Positions 7,259-13,743 are shown, counted from the stretch's first letter. The stretch: DNA of 14,950 nt from Spirochaetota bacterium (GCA_023406985.1 JAEXTK010000063.1:1-14950); one strand, 5' to 3'. Notes: a model not told the origin generated them from the letters alone. Program-made: numbers and translations.

Positions 7259-9529
7259 TCACGTCTTCGCGTTGAGCGAATCGATGAGTTCCTTCAATTC
7301 CGCCATCGTTACGGCCCGCGCCATGCGCGCCAAGTTGCGGAGGGGCATCTCTTCGATCATCGCCGCGGCCATGCGGGCCTCCGGCGAATCGGGGTCCAGG
7401 TTGCCGAATACCCGCAGGAAGGCCGGGCGCATCTTCGCGGCGAACGCCGCCCCGCGCGGATGCGTGCCTACTTCGGCGAGGTTGCTGTTGAGGTCCCAAA
7501 CGCGGAGATCGCGCGCCGTGGATTGGAGGCGAACGACGGCGCGGGATCGGAGGTCCGCGCTGGATGAGCCGACGGCTACCTCGAAGTCGCCCGTCTCCGT
7601 TATCCAATCGCCGTGCGCGGGAGACCAGAACGCGAACGCGCGCTTTCCCAACTCGAAACGGACGGTCTTCGTCTCGCCCGGCTTCAGGTCGATCTTCTCG
7701 AACCCCTTGAGCTCGCGGACCGGCCGCCGCACCGAGGATGCCAGGTCTCCCACGTAGAGCTGCACGACTTCCTTCCCCGCCGAGGTTCCCGCGTTCTTCA
7801 CTTCCAGGCTGACCGCGAGGGTATCCGTATCGCTGAGCGCCGCCTTATCGAGGCGCAGGGCCGAATAGTCGAACCTGGTATAGGAGAGCCCGTGCCCGAA
7901 GGGGAAGAGGGGCCGTCGATTCGCTGCGTCGTAGAATCGGTACCCGACGAAGTGCCCTTCCCGGTATTCCACCGATTTCGCGTCCCCCGGGAAATTGAGG
8001 TAGCAGGGCGTATCCTCCAGGGCGACGGGGAACGTCTCCGCGAGCTTACCCGAGGGGCTCTCTACGCCGAAGAGCAGGTCCGCCACCGCGCCGCCCCACG
8101 CCTGGCCGCCCAGGTACCCCTCCAACACCGCGGGGACGCGGTCTATCCAGGGCATTTCGATGGGAGCGCCGTTGCTCAGGACCACCGCCACGTTCTTCTG
8201 GACGGCGAGGACTTCCTCCAAGAGCCGCAGGTGGCTCGCCGGAATCGCGAGGTCCTGCCGGTCATACCCTTCGGATTCGATGCGATCCGTGAGGCCGATG
8301 AACACCACCGCCATATCCGCGGCCGCCGCGGCCGCGCGCGCCTCGGCCGCCAGGGCCGCATCGACCTCGTCGGTCGCGAGGGAATACCCCGCCGCGTAGG
8401 TGATGGCGCACGAGCCCCCCGCCGCCGCTTCGGCCTCCGTCACCGCGTCGTCCAGGCGCGTCGGAGTGATGTGGGAACTGCCGCCGCCCTGGAACCGCGG
8501 GTGCCGCGCGAAGGCCCCGAGAAAGGCCACCCGCCGTTTTCCGCGTATGGGCAGGAGACCGCCGTCGTTCTTGAGCAGCACCATGCCCTCGGCGGCGAGG
8601 CGTCGGCCGAGCCGGTGGTGGGCATCCGCGTCGTACGTCGCCGCCGGATCCCGGTTGTCGAGGACCCTGAACGTCACTTCCAACATGCGTTTCACCGAAG
8701 CGTCCAGGACGCTTTCGGCGAGCGAGCCGTTCCGCACCGCGGCGACGATATCCGCGTCGTCGATGCCGCCGCTCCCCGGCATCTGCAGCTCCTGGCCGGC
8801 GGCGAGCCCGGCGACGCGGTCGTTGCAGGCGCCCCAATCCGTCACCACGATCCCCGTGTGGCCCCATTCCTTCTTGAGGACTTCCGTGAGCAGCCAGGGA
8901 TTCTCCGCGCCGTAGACGCCGTTGATCTTGTTGTAGGAGCACATCACCGTCCACGGCTGGGCCTTCTTCACCGCGGTCTCGAAGGCGGGGAGGTATATCT
9001 CCCGCAGGGTCCGCTCGTCCGCGATCACGTCGATGAACATGCGGAGCCGTTCCTGGTTGTTCGCCGCGAAGTGCTTCAGGGAAGTGCCGACTCCCTGGGA
9101 CTGGACTCCCTGGATGTGCGCCGCGGCCATCTCGCCCGCGAGATAGGGATCCTCCGAAAGGTATTCGAAGTTACGGCCGCAGAGCGGGCTGCGCTTGATG
9201 TTGACCGCGGGCCCCAGGACGACGCCCACGCCTTCCGCCTTGGCCTCTTCGCCGAGGGCCTTCCCGAGCTCGCGGACGAGGTCCCGATTCCAGGTGGAGG
9301 CGAAGGTGGCCCCGGAAGGGAAGCAGGTCGCCGGAACGCTGTCCAGGAGACCGCCGTCTCCCCCGCCGCCGCGCATCTTCCGCAGCCCGTGCGGCCCGTC
9401 GGTCATCATCCAGGAGAGTATGCCGAGCCGCTCCACGGCCTTCGTGGTCCAGAAATCGGCGCCGGAACAGAGGGACGCCTTCTCCTCCAGGGTCAGCTCC
9501 CCCACGATCGTATCCAAGTCCCGTTTCAT
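7259..9529 (-). CDS. Glycoside hydrolase family 3, cytoplasmic beta-glycosidase
   Basis: A 756-residue GH3 enzyme, probably a beta-glucosidase or related exo-acting glycosidase; substrate specificity cannot be read from sequence. The (beta/alpha)8 domain spans about 1-300, with KHFAANNQE at 152-160 and the nucleophile Asp231 in VVTDWGACND. The second alpha/beta domain (310-500) contains ESEGYDR (418-424), where the acid/base Glu is expected. Conserved PFGHGLSYT (543-551) leads into a fibronectin-III-like domain (570-655). A further helical tail of about 85 residues (670-756) follows. There is no signal peptide, so it should act on imported oligosaccharides or glycosides. The ATG at 9529 overlaps the TGA of the TetR gene as ATGA, with GGGGGGAAGAG directly before it. 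The same frame is open to 9889, but that Arg-rich stretch is the TetR gene read in another frame. Confidence 0.95.
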   Translation of the reverse strand: MKRDLDTIVGELTLEEKASLCSGADFWTTKAVERLGILSWMMTDGPHGLRKMRGGGGDGGLLDSVPATCFPSGATFASTWNRDLVRELGKALGEEAKAEGVGVVLGPAVNIKRSPLCGRNFEYLSEDPYLAGEMAAAHIQGVQSQGVGTSLKHFAANNQERLRMFIDVIADERTLREIYLPAFETAVKKAQPWTVMCSYNKINGVYGAENPWLLTEVLKKEWGHTGIVVTDWGACNDRVAGLAAGQELQMPGSGGIDDADIVAAVRNGSLAESVLDASVKRMLEVTFRVLDNRDPAATYDADAHHRLGRRLAAEGMVLLKNDGGLLPIRGKRRVAFLGAFARHPRFQGGGSSHITPTRLDDAVTEAEAAAGGSCAITYAAGYSLATDEVDAALAAEARAAAAAADMAVVFIGLTDRIESEGYDRQDLAIPASHLRLLEEVLAVQKNVAVVLSNGAPIEMPWIDRVPAVLEGYLGGQAWGGAVADLLFGVESPSGKLAETFPVALEDTPCYLNFPGDAKSVEYREGHFVGYRFYDAANRRPLFPFGHGLSYTRFDYSALRLDKAALSDTDTLAVSLEVKNAGTSAGKEVVQLYVGDLASSVRRPVRELKGFEKIDLKPGETKTVRFELGKRAFAFWSPAHGDWITETGDFEVAVGSSSADLRSRAVVRLQSTARDLRVWDLNSNLAEVGTHPRGAAFAAKMRPAFLRVFGNLDPDSPEARMAAAMIEEMPLRNLARMARAVTMAELKELIDSLNAKT

Positions 9530-10194
9530 CTCTTCCCCCCTTCCGGATTGCGCAATCCCGCGATCAGATAGTCCACGAGCTCTTCGGGCATGAGGCTCAA
9601 CTCTTCCGGGCGCGCCTCCACCAGGGCCGGACCGCGGAGAAGCAGCCGCTGCTGGAGCCCGCGCACCGCGTTGAGGACGGTCGCCATGGCGAGGTGCGGA
9701 TCCACGTCCGGCCTGAGGCTCCCGTCCCGGGAGGCTTCGCGGAAAAGCGCCTCCAGAGCCTCGTCCCCGTCGGCGTGCATGGAGGCCCGGATGTTTTCCC
9801 TGAAGTCGTCGGGTATGCGGGCGCCGGAGAAGTACGCGTCGAATTCCGCCAGGAAAACGAACTGGTCGCGGAATCGGGGCGATAGCCAATGCCGCTTCAA
9901 ATAGAGCGAAATCGCCGCCAATCCCGTGAGCGGCTTGTCCGCCGCCCTCCGTTCCTCCTGCCAGGCGGTATCCCGCCCGAGCTCCCGGAAGATGCGCTCC
10001 GCCAAGGCCATGGCCAGATCGTTCTTGTCGGCGTAATACCGGTACAGGCTCGTCCGGCTCAAGCCGGTGGCCGCCGCGACGTCCTTCATCTGGGTGTCGA
10101 AGAACCCCCGCTCCATGAAGAGCTTCCAGGCGGTATCCAGGATGAGGACGCGGGTCTCTTCCGTCTGAAAAATCATGCGCGCTTTGGTCGGCAT
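9526..10194 (-). CDS. TetR/AcrR-family transcriptional regulator
   Basis: A 222-residue repressor of the TetR family. The N-terminal three-helix DNA-binding domain is at residues 12-60, with the HTH at MKDVAAATGLSRTSLYRYYA (36-55). The divergent helical C-terminal region (65-205) would bind an unknown effector. The gene overlaps the GH3 gene by four bases (ATGA), so regulator and enzyme are co-translated. The effector may therefore be a sugar or glycoside handled by that enzyme; this is inference. A 27-bp dyad covers its -10 box and start site, predicting autorepression of the two-gene operon. The ATG at 10194 lacks a clear Shine-Dalgarno; ATG at 10176 (residue 7) is an alternative. Confidence 0.93.
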   Translation of the reverse strand: MPTKARMIFQTEETRVLILDTAWKLFMERGFFDTQMKDVAAATGLSRTSLYRYYADKNDLAMALAERIFRELGRDTAWQEERRAADKPLTGLAAISLYLKRHWLSPRFRDQFVFLAEFDAYFSGARIPDDFRENIRASMHADGDEALEALFREASRDGSLRPDVDPHLAMATVLNAVRGLQQRLLLRGPALVEARPEELSLMPEELVDYLIAGLRNPEGGKR

Positions 10195-10199
10195 ACTAT

Positions 10200-10226
10200 T
10201 ACTCGTGTTCTATTACACACGTAGTA
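10200..10226. promoter_or_regulatory. Probable TetR-family operator
   Basis: An imperfect dyad TACT-CGTGT (10200-10208), 8 bases, ACACG-T-AGTA (10217-10226) is symmetric apart from one inserted base. It covers the -10 box and the predicted start site of the TetR-GH3 operon, the usual location for a self-regulating TetR repressor. Confidence 0.55.
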
Positions 10227-10251
10227 TCAACCGACCGCGCGGATCGGTCAA
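10223..10251 (-). promoter_or_regulatory. Promoter of the TetR-GH3 operon
   Basis: On the minus strand TTGACC (10251-10246), a 17-base spacer and GATACT (10228-10223). Initiation is expected near 10216, giving a leader of about 21 bases. The spacer also contains a GC-rich imperfect palindrome (ACCGA, CCGCGCGG core, TCGGT). Confidence 0.65.
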
Positions 10252-10319
10252 GAAAAAACGGGGGCGCCGTTATTTTGGAGCGCGCGGGATGGGGGACCGG
10301 AGCGGGATCGCGCGGGCAT

Positions 10320-10333
10320 AAAAAAAGAGGTTC
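10320..10333 (-). terminator. U-tract after tRNA-Gly with extended acceptor stem
   Basis: Downstream of the tRNA on the minus strand GAACC is followed by TC and seven T residues. GAACC (10333-10329) pairs with GGTTC (10420-10416) just upstream of the tRNA, and GGA/TCC extends the acceptor stem itself. The folded precursor plus U-run probably serves as terminator. No separate hairpin lies between tRNA and U-run. Confidence 0.55.
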
Positions 10334-10338
10334 GGCGG

Positions 10339-10409
10339 AGCGGCCGACGGGAGTCGAACCCGCGTCACGAGCTTGGGAAGCTCGGGTAATACCGTTATAC
10401 AACGGCCGC
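10339..10409 (-). tRNA. tRNA-Gly(CCC)
   Basis: The 71-base gene folds fully. The acceptor pairs GCGGCCG (10409-10403) with CGGCCGC (10346-10340). The anticodon stem CGAGC/GCTCG encloses TTCCCAA with anticodon CCC. The T arm CGGGTTCGACTCCCG is standard and the discriminator is T. CCA is not encoded (CCG follows). It lies 68 bases after the acylphosphatase gene and has its own near-consensus promoter. Confidence 0.96.
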
Positions 10410-10430
10410 TCCGGGGAACCTCGTGGGAGA

Positions 10431-10459
10431 AATCTACCTGAAAGGGGGGCCGTTGTCAA
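10431..10459 (-). promoter_or_regulatory. tRNA-Gly promoter
   Basis: On the minus strand a perfect TTGACA (10459-10454), a 17-base spacer and TAGATT (10436-10431) lie about 21 bases before the tRNA. This is among the best promoters in the window and implies strong, independent expression. Confidence 0.8.
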
Positions 10460-10477
10460 CGCCGCCCCCGCGGGAAG

Positions 10478-10807
10478 CTACGGCTCTACGGTGAAGGAGC
10501 GGTAGACGCCGGTCGGCGGTCGATCGCGGCGGTCCACCGTGTCCACCCGGGCGCCGCTGGGCCCGCGGGCGAGCCAGACGGCGAAGGCTTCCAGTTTGTC
10601 GGAGCGGCCTTCGGCGGTCACCTCCACGGAACCGTCGTCGGCGTTGCGGACCCAACCGGTCAGGCCGAGGCGCTTCGCCTCTTCGCGCGCGGACCAGCGG
10701 AAGCCGACCCCTTGGACCCGCCCGCGCACGCGGACGTTGAAGGCGGCATCCGGAAGCGGCTTCCCCGAGCGAAGCCCCCCGCCCCTCTCGGACCCGTCCT
10801 CACCCAT
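10478..10807 (-). CDS. acyP: Acylphosphatase
   Basis: A 109-residue protein whose core (23-109) is an acylphosphatase, a small ferredoxin-like enzyme that hydrolyses carboxyl-phosphate bonds such as acetyl phosphate and 1,3-bisphosphoglycerate. The signature GRVQGVGFRW supplies the phosphate-binding loop and catalytic Arg37. GWVRNADDGSVEV supplies catalytic Asn55. The ending YRSFTVEP resembles the family's usual final beta strand. About 20 residues precede the core, longer than the usual 90-residue enzyme, because the start at 10807 overlaps the receiver gene. That overlap is ATGGGTGA, and no Shine-Dalgarno is visible, so translation is likely coupled. It is the third gene of an operon with two receiver proteins, whose phospho-aspartates are also acyl phosphates. 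Confidence 0.93.
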   Translation of the reverse strand: MGEDGSERGGGLRSGKPLPDAAFNVRVRGRVQGVGFRWSAREEAKRLGLTGWVRNADDGSVEVTAEGRSDKLEAFAVWLARGPSGARVDTVDRRDRPPTGVYRSFTVEP

Positions 10808-11171
10808 TACGGGCGGCGCGCTCCTTGAGGCGTTGGCGGACCCGCTGTTCCAGCTCGACGTAGTCGAAGGGCTTGTAGAGGACCTCGAAGGGGATGGCGA
10901 AATCGGGCTTGAGGAAGCCGGAGGTGATGATCACGTCCAATTCGGGGCAGAACCGCTCCAGGAAGCGGATCCAATAATCGCCGCCGAGGATGTCCATCCG
11001 GTAATCCGTCACCACCAGATCCACCTCGTGGTCCAGCAGCAGCTTGATGGCCCCGACGCCGTCGGAAGCGACGAGGACTTCGTATCCCTTGAGCTTCAGA
11101 TAGTCACGCAGGGAAAGCCGGATGGCATCTTCATCTTCGACGACGAGCACGCGTCCGGGAACTTCAGGCAT
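10800..11171 (-). CDS. Stand-alone response regulator receiver protein
   Basis: A 123-residue single-domain receiver of the CheY type without an output domain. The acidic pocket is Glu12-Asp13 (VVEDED), the phospho-acceptor Asp56 (VVTDYRMD), the switch Thr83 (IITSG) and Lys100 (LYKPF). The C-terminal helix carries ELEQRVRQRLKERAARNG. Such proteins relay signals by protein contact or act as phosphate sinks. The start at 11171 lies in an 8-bp ATGCCTGA overlap with the stop of the upstream HTH-receiver gene. An in-frame ATG at 11207 would add 12 residues (MPISPVRSPRSA) read inside that gene and is less likely. The gene ends in an 8-bp overlap with the acylphosphatase. No kinase gene is adjacent. 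Confidence 0.93.
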   Translation of the reverse strand: MPEVPGRVLVVEDEDAIRLSLRDYLKLKGYEVLVASDGVGAIKLLLDHEVDLVVTDYRMDILGGDYWIRFLERFCPELDVIITSGFLKPDFAIPFEVLYKPFDYVELEQRVRQRLKERAARNG

Positions 11172-11787
11172 CGCTGACCGGGGTGACCTTACCGGCGAGA
11201 TCGGCAATGGTCGAAATCACCAAGTCGAAGTCGAGCGGCTTGGCGAAAAAGGCGTCGGCCCCGTCCTCGAGTATCGCATCGCGCTCCTCGGGGATATCCA
11301 GGCCGGTTACCGAAATGACGAAGGGCTTGCCGAACGAGGGGTCTTCCTTGATCTTGCGGCACAGCTTATGGCCGTCGATGCCCGGAAGATCGATATCCAG
11401 GAGCACGAAGCCGGGCCGATGGGCGGACAGCGCCCTGCCGGCCTCGAAGCCGTCGTACGCCTGGATGGCCTGGTAACCGGGAAGCTTCTTCTCGATCCAC
11501 TTCTTGAGCAAATCGTTGAGGTCCTGGTCATCGTCGACGACCAGGATGGCGTTCCAATCGACGTCGTCCTTCATGAGCTCGGAAAGCTCATCGGGAACGC
11601 GCATACCGCGCGCTTCCAGGAAGGACATGAGATCCTCCGCGTACACGCGATACTGTCCGCCCGGAGTCGTGAACGCCTTCAGATAGCCGTTCCTGATCCA
11701 GTTGATGGCCGTCTGGTTGACGACGCCGCATATGTTGGCTACTTCCAGTGCGGAAAAGATCCTCACCTTTTTATCGTTTTTGGACAC
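11164..11787 (-). CDS. BldC/MerR-like HTH protein with C-terminal receiver
   Basis: A 207-residue regulator with reversed domain order. An N-terminal winged HTH (8-58) of the excisionase/BldC/MerR type shows FSALEVANICGVVNQTAINW, then the wing TPGGQYRVYAEDL. It is followed by a C-terminal receiver (78-200) with Asp85-87, acceptor Asp131 (LLDIDLPGIDG), Thr161 and Lys183 (FAKPL). Most response regulators place the receiver first. It probably binds DNA directly and is controlled by phosphorylation; target genes are unknown, with its own promoter a candidate. The start is GTG at 11787, with AGAGGAAAG upstream as ribosome-binding sequence. It is the first gene of an operon with a stand-alone receiver and an acylphosphatase, joined by an 8-bp overlap. 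Confidence 0.93.
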   Translation of the reverse strand: MSKNDKKVRIFSALEVANICGVVNQTAINWIRNGYLKAFTTPGGQYRVYAEDLMSFLEARGMRVPDELSELMKDDVDWNAILVVDDDQDLNDLLKKWIEKKLPGYQAIQAYDGFEAGRALSAHRPGFVLLDIDLPGIDGHKLCRKIKEDPSFGKPFVISVTGLDIPEERDAILEDGADAFFAKPLDFDLVISTIADLAGKVTPVSDA

Positions 11788-11843
11788 GGCTCTTTCCTCT
11801 CATCGCGTCGGAATGATCCGATCGTCTCTGTTCAGGTATGAGA

Positions 11844-11897
11844 ACTTGTTGTGACACCTTTTCCATTATATCCATTAAATCCACAAAGTCAACAAGT
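11844..11897. repeat. Inverted half-sites ACTTGTTG flanking a promoter
   Basis: ACTTGTTG at 11844-11851 and its exact reverse complement CAACAAGT at 11890-11897 lie 38 bases apart. One covers the -35 side and the other the early transcribed region of the promoter at 11865-11892. The larger context (GAAC before, TGAC near) is also partly shared. They may be a pair of regulator sites. Confidence 0.45.
11865..11892 (-). promoter_or_regulatory. Promoter of the HTH-receiver operon
   Basis: On the minus strand TTGACT (11892-11887), a 16-base spacer and a perfect TATAAT (11870-11865). Initiation is expected near 11858, giving a leader of about 70 bases before the GTG at 11787. It lies in the most AT-rich stretch of the window. 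Confidence 0.75.
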
Positions 11898-11928
11898 GTT
11901 CATATCAACAATATATACGTACTCAGTT

Positions 11929-11937
11929 AGTATAGCA
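11929..11937 (-). promoter_or_regulatory. Possible second, extended -10 promoter
   Basis: On the minus strand TGC-TATACT (11937-11929) is an extended -10 element without a good -35 box. It could provide an upstream start for the HTH-receiver operon, just after the recX gene. Confidence 0.33.
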
Positions 11938-11978
11938 CGATCCGCTTTGCGCCGTGTAGTTCACTGAAGAAAAGATCG

Positions 11979-12596
11979 TTACGATTTGCGCTCGAACGCC
12001 TCGCGGATGGCGCCGGAACTGAACCCCGCCTTGCGGAGCCTGAACCGAACCTGCCGATCGTCCTCGGATCGCGGCCCGCCCTCGGCGGCCAGGAACCGCT
12101 CTACGAGAGCCGCCTCCCGATCGCCGCCGGCCGCGCGGCTCACCGCCTCCCGCGCGCCCTCGCGGGAGACGCCGCGGGCCCTGAGCCGCGCCATGAGCAC
12201 CGCCGGCCCCTCGTACTTCCGGGCGAGGCGCGATTCCACCCACAATTCGGCGAAACGCGCGTCGTCCAGGAGACCTTCCTCTCCGAGGCGGAGCAGGACC
12301 GGCGAAATCTCCCGATCCCCGAAACCGCGCTTCAGGAGCTTCACGGACAGCTCGGCGCGCGAGTGCTCCCGCAGGGCGATGAGCCTCAGGGCGGCGCGCT
12401 CCGCGCGGGACCGCTCCCCGGCCAGGCGGAGGTCCGCCTCCTCCTCCGCCGAGAGCGCCCTGCCGAGGAGCTCGGCGCCGGAAGACGCGAAGGCGGCGTC
12501 GAGGTAGGAAAGCCGGCATAAAAAACGAGAGCCGTCCTCGAGTCCTATGATGAGGACTTCCGGATCGGCTCCCTGTTCGACGGAAATGACCGTCAT
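11979..12596 (-). CDS. recX: Regulatory protein RecX
   Basis: A 205-residue helical protein of the RecX family, which binds RecA filaments in the cytoplasm and limits RecA activity in recombination and the SOS response. Residues 60-205 show the repeated three-helix units. They include AERAALRLIALREHSRAELS and LKRGFGDREISPVLLRLGEE, then GLLDDARFAELWVESRLARK, with the family hallmarks of L..RxHSR.EL and LDDxRFAE. The N-terminal 55 residues (MTVISVEQGADPEVLIIGLE) form a beta-rich extension, as seen in long RecX proteins. The ATG at 12596 is 29 bases after the rpsI stop without a clear Shine-Dalgarno. An in-frame opening upstream reads through rpsI in another frame and is rejected. It is the third gene behind rplM-rpsI, not next to recA. 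Confidence 0.9.
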   Translation of the reverse strand: MTVISVEQGADPEVLIIGLEDGSRFLCRLSYLDAAFASSGAELLGRALSAEEEADLRLAGERSRAERAALRLIALREHSRAELSVKLLKRGFGDREISPVLLRLGEEGLLDDARFAELWVESRLARKYEGPAVLMARLRARGVSREGAREAVSRAAGGDREAALVERFLAAEGGPRSEDDRQVRFRLRKAGFSSGAIREAFERKS

Positions 12597-12625
12597 CGGA
12601 CCGCGCGCACGAAGCGCGTCCCGAA

Positions 12626-13018
12626 CTAACGCTTGGAGAACTGGAAGCGGCGACGGGCTCCCGCCTGGCCGTACTTCTTGCGCTCGACCATGCGCGGATC
12701 GCGGGTGAGGAACCCGTTGGAGCGCAGGGCGGTATAGTTCGTATGATCCACCTGGCAAAGGGCGCGGGCGAGGCCGTGCCGGCACGCACCGGCCTGGCCG
12801 TTGGGGCCGCCGCCCTCGACGTTGATGAGGACGTCGAACTTGTTCTCGCTCGCCGTGACCATGAGCGGCTGGCGCACCATCATGGCGTGCTCGCCCTGGA
12901 CGAAGTACTGGGGCAGATCCTTACCGTTCACGATGACCTTGCCGCTGCCTTCCCGCAAGAAAACCCGGGCGATGGCGGTCTTCCTTCTTCCGGTTCCGAT
13001 ACCGAGATTCTTAATCAC
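12626..13018 (-). CDS. rpsI: 30S ribosomal protein S9
   Basis: A 130-residue S9 protein of the small ribosomal subunit. It shows the N-terminal GTGRRKTAIARVFLREGSGK, the central GGGPNGQAGACRHGLARAL, and the ending ARRRFQFSKR, whose last Lys-Arg reaches the P-site tRNA. The start is GTG at 13018, supported by GAGAGG upstream and by alignment. It follows rplM by 15 bases, the conserved L13-S9 order. Confidence 0.98.
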   Translation of the reverse strand: MIKNLGIGTGRRKTAIARVFLREGSGKVIVNGKDLPQYFVQGEHAMMVRQPLMVTASENKFDVLINVEGGGPNGQAGACRHGLARALCQVDHTNYTALRSNGFLTRDPRMVERKKYGQAGARRRFQFSKR

Positions 13019-13033
13019 CTTGCTACCTCTCGA

Positions 13034-13462
13034 TTACAGCTCGACGGGCTGGGGGTTCTGCGCCGCATGCGGATGGTCGGCCCCCGCATAGATCTTCACG
13101 TTCTTGAGGAGCTTCCGGCCCAAGGGACCCTTGGGAAGCATGCCCTTGATCGCGAGCTCGAGGGGCTCGGTCGGATGCCGCGCGGAAAGCGCTTCAAAGC
13201 TGTCGGCCTTGAGGCCGCCGACATACCCGGAATAGCGATAGTACATCTTGTACTGGCGCTTGCGGCCCGAGACCGCGATCTTGTCCGCGTTGATGACGAC
13301 CACGTAGTCGCCGAGTTCATGATGAGGCGCGAATATCGCCTTTTCCTTGCCGCGGACGATGGAAGCGACCTTCGCGGCGACGCGGCCGAGGATCAGGTCC
13401 TGGGCATCGATCACGAACCACTTCCGCTCGGCGTCGGCCGGCTTTACGAAAACAGTCTTCAT
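13034..13462 (-). CDS. rplM: 50S ribosomal protein L13
   Basis: A 142-residue L13 protein of the large subunit, an early-assembly protein. Family features include the N-terminal RKWFVIDAQDLILGRVAAKV, then YVVVINADKIAVSGRK, MYYRYSGYVGGLK and AIKGMLPKGPLGRKLLKNVK, and the ending YAGADHPHAAQNPQPVEL. The ATG at 13462 has GAAGG about seven bases upstream. It is the first gene of rplM-rpsI-recX behind a strong promoter, with a leader of about 88 bases. Confidence 0.98.
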   Translation of the reverse strand: MKTVFVKPADAERKWFVIDAQDLILGRVAAKVASIVRGKEKAIFAPHHELGDYVVVINADKIAVSGRKRQYKMYYRYSGYVGGLKADSFEALSARHPTEPLELAIKGMLPKGPLGRKLLKNVKIYAGADHPHAAQNPQPVEL

Positions 13463-13524
13463 TTATGGTACCTTCAAACGGTGTTTTCCGACCACGGAAT
13501 TCGGTTCATCCTGCTTGGGCATCG

Positions 13525-13538
13525 CGCGGACGACCGCG
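13525..13538 (-). promoter_or_regulatory. Small hairpin in the rplM leader
   Basis: CGCGG/CCGCG with a TCGT loop would form about 12 bases into the predicted rplM leader. Ribosomal-protein leaders are often feedback-regulated, but this stem is short and no known leader motif was recognised. Confidence 0.28.
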
Positions 13539-13556
13539 TATACGGGGCAAGGATGG

Positions 13557-13585
13557 ATATTCACATATTACGGTGACAATGTCAA
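13557..13585 (-). promoter_or_regulatory. Promoter of rplM-rpsI-recX
   Basis: On the minus strand a perfect TTGACA (13585-13580), a 17-base spacer and GAATAT (13562-13557). Initiation is expected near 13550. The -35 box directly abuts the palindromic repeat array. Confidence 0.8.
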
Positions 13586-13665
13586 GGCGACGCGGCGCGT
13601 CGACGGGCGACGCGGCGCGTCGATAGGCGACGCGGCGCGTCGATAGGCGACAGGTACGTGTCGCC
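13586..13665. repeat. Four abutting 20-bp palindromic units upstream of the rplM promoter
   Basis: Units begin at 13586, 13606, 13626 and 13646. Units 1-3 are GGCGACGCGGCGCGTCGAYR with changes only in the last two bases (CG, TA, TA). Each contains a perfect CGACGC-GGC-GCGTCG hairpin. Unit 4 keeps GGCGAC but is itself a different palindrome, GGCGACA-6-TGTCGCC. The exact 20-bp period puts the dyads on one face of the helix, and the array starts at the base next to the -35 box. Confidence 0.9.
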
Positions 13666-13743
13666 GCGGGACGCCTGGGCGCCCCGGGGCGGCGCGCCGG
13701 CATCGGTCGGCGTATCGCGCCTCCCGGCGATCCGGCACCCGGC

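Noticed and set aside
7613..9571. A 652-codon open frame on the plus strand opposite the GH3 gene
   Set aside because: It is the antisense shadow of a clear GH3 coding sequence in GC-rich DNA, and its protein is low-complexity, rich in Arg, Gly and Glu.
9530..9889. An N-terminal extension of the GH3 protein by 120 residues
   Set aside because: This region encodes the TetR repressor in another frame; the extension is Arg/Gly/Pro-rich, and a proper start lies at 9529.
12597..12785. Longer recX start
   Set aside because: The upstream part reads through rpsI in another frame; the typical RecX N-terminus begins at 12596.
13586..13665. CRISPR-like array
   Set aside because: Units abut with a 20-bp period and no variable spacers, and no cas genes are nearby.
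13681..13698. GC-rich palindromes GCCCCGGGGC and GGCGCGCC after the 79-residue gene
   Set aside because: No U-tract follows, and short GC palindromes are expected in such GC-rich DNA.
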